A stretch of 7,152 nt of DNA from Rickettsia typhi (lineage in GTDB: Bacteria; Pseudomonadota; Gammaproteobacteria; Burkholderiales; Burkholderiaceae_C): assembly GCA_943325485.2 (NCBI GenBank), contig CALPPP020000061.1, positions 1 through 7,152 on the forward strand, read 5' to 3'. The stretch's first letter is position 1, and every line of letters begins with the position of its first letter. The notes under the pieces were generated by a model that had not been told where the DNA came from, made no database searches, and saw only the letters and a list, made by a program, of their open reading frames with translations. The position numbers and the translations under genes are program-made. Shown here in pieces: positions 1-5,650 of this stretch.

Positions 1-212
1 AAGAAAAGCGCCGGATGTTGCTGGCCACTTGTGAAGCTCTAGGTATATCTCCTCAGCAAGCCATCGCCATGGGAGATGGGGCGAATGACCTGCCCATGAT
101 GTCGGTGGCGGGGCTGTCTGTGGCTTATCACGCCAAACCCAAAGTTCGTGAAGCTGCCCATGTGGCGATTGACCAAGGTGGTTTAGACCGCTTGCTGGAA
201 TTATTTACTTGA
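1..212 (+). CDS. serB: Phosphoserine phosphatase SerB, C-terminal part (5' end outside window)
   Basis: This is the last 69 or so residues of a HAD-superfamily phosphatase; the frame is open to the left edge, so the start lies outside. SerB removes phosphate from O-phosphoserine in the last step of L-serine synthesis, in the cytoplasm. The sequence shows the HAD motif IV block GDGANDLPMM, whose aspartates help hold Mg2+, followed by a GLSVAYHAKPKVREAA stretch typical of SerB, where the AYHAKP segment distinguishes it from most other HAD phosphatases. The stop is TGA at 210-212. The catalytic DxDxT nucleophile motif would lie upstream and cannot be checked. The gene converges on uvrC, with 35 bp between the two stops. 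A different HAD phosphatase is possible but less likely. Confidence 0.9.
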   Translation, partial: EKRRMLLATCEALGISPQQAIAMGDGANDLPMMSVAGLSVAYHAKPKVREAAHVAIDQGGLDRLLELFT

Positions 213-213
213 C

Positions 214-251
214 ATAGATCGCTTCGGCCTTCGGCCTCGCGATGACGCTAT
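214..251. terminator. Candidate bidirectional hairpin between serB and uvrC
   Basis: Between the two convergent stop codons, ATCGC (218-222) can pair with GCGAT (239-243), and inside it GGCC (226-229) can pair with GGCC (233-236) around a TTC loop. The outer arms ATAG (214-217) and CTAT (248-251) could extend the stem past a GACG bulge. The core contains the 7-bp unit TTCGGCC twice in tandem (223-236). An alternative pairing also exists: CGCTTCG (220-226) with CGAAGCG (257-263), which lies in the uvrC end. The position between converging genes suits a shared terminator, but no run of T follows on either strand, so an intrinsic terminator is not proven. It could instead be a small dispersed palindromic repeat. 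Confidence 0.4.
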
Positions 252-2131
252 CTGAGCGAAGCGTAAATGGCTTGGGCAAGCTCAGGGGAAATGCCCTCGA
301 CGGTACACAGGTCCTGCACACTGGCGTCAGCCACACCCCTCACCCCACCAAAGCGTTGCAGCAACTTGGCCCGTTTTTTGGGTCCAACGCCAGGGATGTC
401 TTCCAAGCTACTTCCGCCTGTGCGTACCTTGGCTCGCTTGGCCCGCATACCGGTGATGGCAAAACGGTGCGCCTCGTCGCGGATTTGCGCCACCAACATC
501 AGCGCTGACGAATCCGCTGGCAAGCTGAGTTTGGGGCGTTCATCGGCAAACACCAGTTCTTCCAAGCCGACCTTGCGGCCCTCGCCTTTTTCCACGCCCA
601 CCAAGCGAGATACATCCAAATCCAGCGCCACAAACACTTCACGGGCCATGCTGATTTGGCCTTTGCCGCCGTCAATCAGCACCAAGTCGGGAAACTTGGC
701 TTCACCCAAACGAACGGCTTCAGCCAGCTTGCTGTAGCGGCGCGTCAGCACTTGGCGCATGGCGGCGTAATCGTCGCCACCGGTGATGCCCTCGATGTTG
801 TAGCGGCGGTATTCACTGGCCTGCATTTTGTGGTGGTGAAACACCACGCAGGAGGCCTGGGTGGCCTCGCCCGCCGTATGCGAAATGTCAAAACACTCGA
901 TACGCAGGCTGTCCAAGTCTTCCACTGCCATGTCCAGCGCATCTACCAAGGCACGGGTACGTGACTGTTGCGAGCCTTCCTCGGCCAGCAAGCGAGCCAG
1001 CTTCAAGGCAGCGTTTTGTTGCGCCATCTCCAGCCACACCTTGCGCTGCTCACGGGGTTGGTGGATGACATGCAATTTCACGCCAGTCTGCGCAGTCAAG
1101 GCAGCCACCAACTCTTTGTCCACCGCATGGTTGGTGATCAGGGTAGGAGGCAGCGGCACTTCCACATAGTGCTGCCCTAAAAACGCCTCGAGCACCTCCA
1201 CAGGTTCTGCACCCTCGGCATGGGTGGGAAAGTAAGGGCTGTCGCCCAAATGGCGACCACCACGCACCATGGCCAAATTGACGCAAGCTTTGCCCCCTTG
1301 CGCCACCACCGCCAAGATGTCCACGTCGCGGTCGTCCACTGTGTCCACGGCTTGCTGGTGCAGCACCTTGGACAAGGCGCTGATTTGGTTGCGCACCTCG
1401 GCAGCTTGTTCAAACGCCAAGCATTCAGCGTGGGCCAACATGCGCTTCTCGAGCGACTGCATCACGTCTTGGGTGTGGCCTTGCAGCAGTTCACAGGCAC
1501 TTTGCACATCGCGTTGGTAGTCCTCCAGACTGACCATGCCCACGCAGGGTGCCGAGCAGCGCTTGATCTGGTGCAGCAAACAGGGCCGGTGGCGGTTGCG
1601 AAACACCGTGTCCTCGCAGGTGCGCAAGCGAAACACTTTTTGAATCAACTGAATGGCTTCACGCACCGCCCACACACTGGGGTAAGGGCCAAAGTAATCA
1701 TGGTGCTTGTCCACTGCACCACGGTAGTACACCACCCTGGGCGCAGCTTTGGGATGGGGATGACCCAAAGCATCGGGGGGGCCTTGTTGGGCACGGGTGA
1801 TTTTCAAATAGGGGTAACTTTTGTCGTCGCGAAACAAAATGTTGTAGCGCGGCTTGAGGGTCTTGATGAGGTTGTTTTCCAGCAGCAAGGCCTCGGCCTC
1901 GGAGCGCACCACCGTGGTTTCCAGACGGGCAATCTTGCCGACCATATGGCCGATACGCGTGCCGCCATGGCTTTTTTGAAAGTAGCTGCTGACGCGTTTT
2001 TTAAGGTGGTTGGCCTTGCCCACATACAAGACCTGTCCCTCGGCGTCGTAATAACGGTAGACCCCAGGCAAAGGGGGCAAGGCAGCCACCTGCGACAACA
2101 GCTCGGGATCGAAGGCTTCAGGTTCAGTCAC
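248..2131 (-). CDS. uvrC: UvrABC excinuclease subunit C (UvrC)
   Basis: UvrC is the dual-incision nuclease of nucleotide excision repair; recruited by UvrB at a lesion, it cuts 3' and then 5' of the damage. The 627 residues carry the full domain set: N-terminal GIY-YIG nuclease (GVY at 23-25, YVG at 36-38, with likely catalytic Y36, R46, E85 and N97), a cysteine cluster (C172, C184, C192, C196), a UVR UvrB-binding segment (about 230-256), the RNase H-like nuclease with a probable D415-D487-H555 triad, and a helix-hairpin-helix tail (about 576-626). Start is GTG at 2131, overlapping the TGA of the upstream hydratase gene as GTGA; I see no Shine-Dalgarno, so translational coupling is likely. 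There is no nearer in-frame start before the GIY motif. A proline/histidine-rich stretch at about 114-131 is longer than in E. coli UvrC. It is the last gene of the four-gene block. Confidence 0.97.
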   Translation of the reverse strand: MTEPEAFDPELLSQVAALPPLPGVYRYYDAEGQVLYVGKANHLKKRVSSYFQKSHGGTRIGHMVGKIARLETTVVRSEAEALLLENNLIKTLKPRYNILFRDDKSYPYLKITRAQQGPPDALGHPHPKAAPRVVYYRGAVDKHHDYFGPYPSVWAVREAIQLIQKVFRLRTCEDTVFRNRHRPCLLHQIKRCSAPCVGMVSLEDYQRDVQSACELLQGHTQDVMQSLEKRMLAHAECLAFEQAAEVRNQISALSKVLHQQAVDTVDDRDVDILAVVAQGGKACVNLAMVRGGRHLGDSPYFPTHAEGAEPVEVLEAFLGQHYVEVPLPPTLITNHAVDKELVAALTAQTGVKLHVIHQPREQRKVWLEMAQQNAALKLARLLAEEGSQQSRTRALVDALDMAVEDLDSLRIECFDISHTAGEATQASCVVFHHHKMQASEYRRYNIEGITGGDDYAAMRQVLTRRYSKLAEAVRLGEAKFPDLVLIDGGKGQISMAREVFVALDLDVSRLVGVEKGEGRKVGLEELVFADERPKLSLPADSSALMLVAQIRDEAHRFAITGMRAKRAKVRTGGSSLEDIPGVGPKKRAKLLQRFGGVRGVADASVQDLCTVEGISPELAQAIYASLR

Positions 2132-2919
2132 GACACGATGGCAACTGAAACCTCGCCCAAACCGGGAAACTGTGCAGCCAGTTGCTGACCTTCCTCAACC
2201 GGCACGGGCACCACACAGGTTCCGGTGATGACCACCTCGCCTTGGCGCAGGCACATGCCATGGCTTATCAGCTCATTGGCTAGCCAGGTGAGCGCCACAC
2301 GGGGGTCGCCCAGTGCATTAGAGCCTTTTCCCTGCGCCACCACCTCGCCGCCTCGGCTGACCTGCACTGCTTGGGCGGCCAGGTCCAGGTTGCGCCAGTC
2401 GGTCGTCACTGCGGACCCGAGCACCATGTGGCTGGCACAGGCAAAGTCGGCAATCAGCTGCGCTTCACCTGCGGTCACAAAGTCTTGGTAACGGGAGTTG
2501 GGGATTTCAATTGCCAGATGCAGTTCAGCCACCTGCGCCATGACCTGTTGAACGGTCAAAGGCGCATCGCCCACAGCCAGCACATCCGCACCCATGCAAA
2601 AAGCAAATTCGGCTTCGATGACATGCATGACATTGCCACGCATGGAGACCGTCGCACCATCCGCCAAGCAACGCGAAGCCAGCAAACGTCCCGCCAAGGG
2701 ACCGCTGACACCAATGTGTGCTTGGCCAGCCGTGCTGGTGGCGGCAATCTTCCAGCCTATGGCTTTGTCGCCGGTGGCTTCAAACAAGGCTTGCTGAACC
2801 GCGTAGCCCTCGCCTCGGGTTTGGGGACGCACGCTGGGGTTGAGCGCTTCAATTTGATGCGGGGCTTGCCACGCAGTCAACAGTTGCCGAGCAGCAGCTT
2901 GGGCCGCTAGCTCTACCAT
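2128..2919 (-). CDS. 2-keto-4-pentenoate hydratase-like protein (MhpD / oxo-acid decarboxylase family, FAH fold)
   Basis: The protein belongs to the MhpD/DmpE/DmpH family, cytoplasmic metal enzymes that hydrate 2-hydroxypenta-2,4-dienoate or decarboxylate 2-oxo-3-hexenedioate in aromatic meta-cleavage routes. With the start at 2919 it has 263 residues, the usual family length. Visible motifs are GWKIAAT with a candidate catalytic K57, the metal-binding pair in EAEF (E102 and E104), a third ligand E138 in AIEIPNSRY, and GSNALGDP near 199-206. I prefer ATG 2919 over the longer reading from 2946, because that one begins with TTG, adds nine unconserved residues and overlaps the upstream gene by 34 bp. 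ATG 2919 overlaps the upstream TAG by 7 nt (ATGGTAG), and the gene's TGA overlaps the uvrC GTG. No other meta-cleavage gene is present, so the substrate is unknown; hydratase and decarboxylase cannot be separated here. Confidence 0.88.
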   Translation of the reverse strand: MVELAAQAAARQLLTAWQAPHQIEALNPSVRPQTRGEGYAVQQALFEATGDKAIGWKIAATSTAGQAHIGVSGPLAGRLLASRCLADGATVSMRGNVMHVIEAEFAFCMGADVLAVGDAPLTVQQVMAQVAELHLAIEIPNSRYQDFVTAGEAQLIADFACASHMVLGSAVTTDWRNLDLAAQAVQVSRGGEVVAQGKGSNALGDPRVALTWLANELISHGMCLRQGEVVITGTCVVPVPVEEGQQLAAQFPGLGEVSVAIVS

Positions 2920-3332
2920 TGCCCGACATTGGGCATGGAAGCCCAAGGCTCTGCGGGTGGCAGTGGCGCGTTGGCTTGCAGCAACTCCACAGAAACGCCG
3001 TCAGGGGAACGCACAAAAGCCATATAGCCATCGCGGGGTGGACGCAAAATCGTCACGCCATGTTGCTGCAAACGCTCGCAACTGGCGTAGATGTTGTCCA
3101 CCGCATAAGCCAAATGCCCAAAATTGCGACCACCTTGCAAGACTTCGGGATCCCAGTTGTGGGTGAGTTCCACTTGGGCGCTGTGGTCACCAGGGGCGGC
3201 CAAAAACACCAAGGTGAAACGCCCTGAAGGGACGTCTTTGTGGCGAATCACTTCAAGTCCCAAAGCATCACGGTAAAACTTCAAAGAGGCCTCTACATCC
3301 GAGACCCGCACCATGGTGTGCAAATAGCGCAT
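2913..3332 (-). CDS. gloA: Glyoxalase I-like VOC-family protein (lactoylglutathione lyase type)
   Basis: Glyoxalase I isomerises the methylglyoxal-glutathione hemithioacetal to S-lactoylglutathione in the cytosol. From ATG 3332 the protein has 139 residues and opens MRYLHTMVRV, close to E. coli GloA. All four metal ligand positions are present: H5, E55, H73 and E116; R9 and N59 match glutathione-contact positions. The interval between H73 and E116 is about five residues shorter than in E. coli GloA, where the KGG loop near the active site lies, so substrate preference may differ and an orphan VOC paralogue is possible. An upstream in-frame ATG at 3419 would add 29 unconserved residues inside the preceding gene; ATG 3332 has AAGGA at 3346-3342 about 9 nt upstream and sits 1 nt after the preceding stop. 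The next gene overlaps its stop by 7 nt. Confidence 0.85.
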   Translation of the reverse strand: MRYLHTMVRVSDVEASLKFYRDALGLEVIRHKDVPSGRFTLVFLAAPGDHSAQVELTHNWDPEVLQGGRNFGHLAYAVDNIYASCERLQQHGVTILRPPRDGYMAFVRSPDGVSVELLQANAPLPPAEPWASMPNVGQW

Positions 3333-3333
3333 C

Positions 3334-3783
3334 TCAGGGCATCCTTGTCGATTGCCAAGACACAAATTGCAAACCGGCATCGGTTTTCTGCCAAATGCTG
3401 GTGAAACGCAAAACGACATTCATGTCGTTCTCTTTCACCCGCACGTCATAGTTGCCAATCCCGTTGATGATGGCTATGCAACCATGGTTGCGAACAGTTA
3501 CCTCCGAGCGGCGCATCACCTTGTACTTGACTGCGCCTGAGCGCATAGATTCAATATAGGAGGCCTTGTTGTCCAGCACCGAACTGCTATGGATATAGAC
3601 CAAGGCCGGCGAAAACAACTTGTCCATGGCGGCAAAATCGTCGCCCATTTGCGCCGCATAGCGGGCATCTTCCGCCTTGAGGGCTTCATCGCTGGTGACG
3701 GGGTTGCAAGAGCCTGCTGCATAGGCCAAGGGCATGCAGGCCAAGGCCAGTGCCATCCCGATAGATCTCAAAATAAGACGCAT
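3334..3783 (-). CDS. Secreted SnoaL/NTF2-like protein (DUF4440-type)
   Basis: This 149-residue protein has a Sec signal peptide: basic start MRLILR, hydrophobic core to about residue 19, and a likely cut after AYA (residue 22). The mature part reads like the NTF2-like/DUF4440 cone fold: an early helix with ALKAEDARYAAQMGDDFAAMDKL, then YIHSSS..DNKASYIESMRSG near 63-83, and alternating strands to the end. Its function is not known; relatives range from ketosteroid isomerase-like enzymes to ligand-binding or stress-linked secreted proteins. Two cysteines in the mature part (C26 and C102) could form a disulfide in the periplasm. I chose ATG 3783 rather than 3789: the strong AAGGAG at 3795-3790 is 6 nt from the former and touches the latter. 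It is the first gene of the block that ends with uvrC. Confidence 0.82.
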   Translation of the reverse strand: MRLILRSIGMALALACMPLAYAAGSCNPVTSDEALKAEDARYAAQMGDDFAAMDKLFSPALVYIHSSSVLDNKASYIESMRSGAVKYKVMRRSEVTVRNHGCIAIINGIGNYDVRVKENDMNVVLRFTSIWQKTDAGLQFVSWQSTRMP

Positions 3784-3789
3784 CGCCAT

Positions 3790-3798
3790 CTCCTTAGG
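3790..3798 (-). promoter_or_regulatory. Strong Shine-Dalgarno that decides the start of the SnoaL-like gene
   Basis: Read on the minus strand, CCTAAGGAG runs from 3798 to 3790. The AAGGAG core lies 6 nt before ATG 3783 and directly abuts ATG 3789. The spacing favours the downstream ATG, shortening the protein by two residues and placing the basic MRLILR at the head of the signal peptide. It is the only strong Shine-Dalgarno in the four-gene block. Confidence 0.75.
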
Positions 3799-3812
3799 AA
3801 AGTTTGGCTCAG

Positions 3813-3841
3813 ATGATACGCTTGGTGCCTACGCGAATGAA
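3813..3841 (-). promoter_or_regulatory. Possible promoter for the SnoaL-gloA-hydratase-uvrC block
   Basis: On the minus strand a TATCAT hexamer (3818-3813) matches the sigma-70 -10 consensus at five of six positions and lies about 30 bp before the chosen start. Seventeen bases upstream is TTCATT (3841-3836), which matches the -35 consensus at only three positions. The divergent gap is where the promoter for this operon should be, but the call rests on one good hexamer. Confidence 0.3.
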
Positions 3842-3882
3842 GTCCGCACTAACCCGACAACCTAAGACCCCGTCCAAATACC

Positions 3883-5622
3883 ATGAGCGATTCGCCTTTC
3901 AAACCATCTGACACCAGCGGTTTTCGCCAAGGGCTCACCTCTTATGGGGATTCAGGTTTTTCTTTGTTTTTGCGCAAAGCTTTCATCAAGGGTGCAGGCT
4001 ACACCGATGCAGCGCTGGACAAACCCGTCATCGGGATTGCCAATACCGCCAGCGCCTACAACCCCTGCCACGGCAATTCGGCGCAGCTGATTGAAGCCTT
4101 GGAGCGGGGCATCTTGCTGGCAGGGGGCCTGCCCATGACCTTCCCCACCATCTCTTTGCATGAAAGCTTTGCTGCGCCCACCAGCATGTATTTGCGCAAC
4201 CTCATGGCGATGGACACCGAGGAAATGCTGCGTGCCCAGCCCATGGACGCGGTGGTGCTGATCGGCGGCTGTGACAAAACCGTGCCAGCGCAGCTCATGG
4301 GCGCAGCCTCGGCTGGTTTGCCTGCCATCCAACTCATCACCGGCTCCATGCTGACTGGCTCGCACCGAGGCGAGCGGGTGGGCGCTTGCACCGACTGCCG
4401 CCGCTACTGGGCACGCTACCGTGCCGGCGAGGTGGATGAGGCTGAAAAAGACGAGGTCAATGACCGCTTGGTGGCCAGTGTGGGCACCTGTTCGGTGATG
4501 GGAACCGCCAGTACCATGGCTTGCATCGCCGAGGCGCTGGGCATGACGGTGCCCGGCGGTGCCTCACCGCCTGCTGTCACCGCCGACCGTATGCGGGTGG
4601 CCGAACTGACGGGCACACAAGCCGTTCAACTTGCTCACAGCCGCCTGGGTATCGAGCAGATACTGACCGCTGATGCGTTTGAAAATGCGCTTCGGGTGTT
4701 GCTGGCGATTGGTGGCTCCACCAATGGCTTGGTGCATTTGGCGGCCATGGCCGGTCGGGTCGGCTTGGATTTAGACCTCGATGCGTTTGACCGCATGGGG
4801 CGTGAAACTCCGGTGTTGATCGACCTCAAGCCTTCAGGTCAACATTACATGGAAGACTTTCACCATGCGGGCGGCATGCCGGCTTTGCTGCGCGAATTGC
4901 GCCCCTTGCTCAAACTCGACGCCCCCACGGTCACCGGTAAAACCTTGGGTGAAAACCTGGACGCAGCACCTGCCGCTTTCCCCCAAACCGTCATCCGCAC
5001 AACGGCCAACCCCATCTACCCGCAAGGCGGCATGGCGGTGCTGCGCGGTAACTTGGCGCCAGCGGGGGCCATCATCAAGCAATCAGCGGCTGACCCCCGT
5101 CTGATGGAGCACGAAGGCCGCGCGCTGGTGTTCGAAAACAGCGCGGACTTGGCTGCTCGCATTGACGACCCCGAATTGGATGTGCATGCCCACGACATCT
5201 TGGTGCTTAAAAACATCGGTCCTAAAGGCGCACCCGGCATGCCTGAGGCCGGCTATTTACCTATCCCGCAAAAGCTCGCTCGCGCTGGCGTGAAGGACAT
5301 GGTGCGCATCTCGGATGGCCGCATGAGCGGCACCGCTTTTGGCACCGTGGTGCTGCACGTCACACCCGAAGCTGCTGTGGGCGGACCGCTGGCCTATGTG
5401 CAAACCGGCGACCGCATCCGCTTGAGCGTGTCCGAACGCAGTTTGCAATGGATGGTGTCGCCCGAGGAACTGGCCCGTCGACAACAAGCCCACCCCGTCA
5501 CCCCGCCCACTGCCGCCAGAGGCTACAAACAACTTTTCTTGAAATCCGTCAACCAAGCCGACCAAGGTGCAGATTTTGATTTTTTACGCGCTGAACACCA
5601 TCAAGGCAAGACCCCGCGCTAA
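3883..5622 (+). CDS. IlvD/Edd-family dehydratase, sugar-acid (pentonate-type) subfamily
   Basis: IlvD/Edd enzymes use an Fe-S cluster and Mg2+ to remove water from dihydroxy acids or aldonic acids. The 579 residues include three candidate cluster cysteines: C62 (NPCHGN), C130 (GGCDKT) and C203 (GTCSVMGTAS). Also visible are metal-site positions E94 and D131, K132 (carbamylated in the family), and the catalytic serine S482 in MVRISDGRMSGTAFG. The C-terminal part, through TVVLH.TPEAAVGGPLA and the closing GADFDFL, resembles Rhizobium L-arabinonate dehydratase more than biosynthetic IlvD, so I read it as a sugar-acid dehydratase giving a 2-keto-3-deoxy acid; the exact substrate is unknown. An extra CxxC (C169 and C172) is unusual. 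ATG 3883 is the natural start but lacks a clear Shine-Dalgarno. A permease gene follows after 28 bp, probably in one operon. Automatic annotation may call it dihydroxy-acid dehydratase. Confidence 0.9.
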   Translation: MSDSPFKPSDTSGFRQGLTSYGDSGFSLFLRKAFIKGAGYTDAALDKPVIGIANTASAYNPCHGNSAQLIEALERGILLAGGLPMTFPTISLHESFAAPTSMYLRNLMAMDTEEMLRAQPMDAVVLIGGCDKTVPAQLMGAASAGLPAIQLITGSMLTGSHRGERVGACTDCRRYWARYRAGEVDEAEKDEVNDRLVASVGTCSVMGTASTMACIAEALGMTVPGGASPPAVTADRMRVAELTGTQAVQLAHSRLGIEQILTADAFENALRVLLAIGGSTNGLVHLAAMAGRVGLDLDLDAFDRMGRETPVLIDLKPSGQHYMEDFHHAGGMPALLRELRPLLKLDAPTVTGKTLGENLDAAPAAFPQTVIRTTANPIYPQGGMAVLRGNLAPAGAIIKQSAADPRLMEHEGRALVFENSADLAARIDDPELDVHAHDILVLKNIGPKGAPGMPEAGYLPIPQKLARAGVKDMVRISDGRMSGTAFGTVVLHVTPEAAVGGPLAYVQTGDRIRLSVSERSLQWMVSPEELARRQQAHPVTPPTAARGYKQLFLKSVNQADQGADFDFLRAEHHQGKTPR

Positions 5623-5650
5623 ACCCTTTTATCCCTGACGAAAGCCGCTC

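Larger units (their letters stand above)
3784..3882. other. Divergent intergenic region between the uvrC block and the dehydratase operon
   Basis: This 99-bp gap is the longest non-coding stretch in the window. It must carry control signals for both divergent units. On the minus side it holds the strong Shine-Dalgarno and the candidate -10 described separately. On the plus side I could not find a convincing -35/-10 pair, a ribosome binding site or a clear operator palindrome before the dehydratase ATG. I see no small gene in it. Confidence 0.6.

Noticed and set aside
223..236. The tandem TTCGGCC repeat as part of a CRISPR or larger repeat array
   Set aside because: Only two adjacent 7-bp units occur, without spacers or further copies in the window.
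1220..2188. A 322-codon open frame on the plus strand opposite uvrC
   Set aside because: It lies antisense to the well-conserved UvrC reading frame, is rich in His, Gln and Val in a way typical of shadow frames, and has no recognisable domain. UvrC fully explains the constraint there.
2371..2910. A 179-codon plus-strand frame opposite the hydratase-like gene
   Set aside because: Shadow of the real gene; composition is unprotein-like and no motif is visible.
2128..3332. The VOC plus hydratase pair as an aromatic meta-cleavage (extradiol) pathway
   Set aside because: The VOC protein is a single small module with glyoxalase-type ligands, not a two-module extradiol dioxygenase with its 2-His-1-Glu iron site, and no other meta-cleavage gene is present.
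3333..3419. N-terminal extension of the glyoxalase-like protein from ATG 3419
   Set aside because: The 29 extra residues are unconserved-looking, overlap the SnoaL-like coding sequence, and the GloA-like start at 3332 has a Shine-Dalgarno at suitable spacing.
3952..4391. Minus-strand open frames of 137 and 111 codons inside the dehydratase gene
   Set aside because: They overlap the conserved Fe-S cysteine region of the dehydratase in antisense and show no domain or ribosome site.
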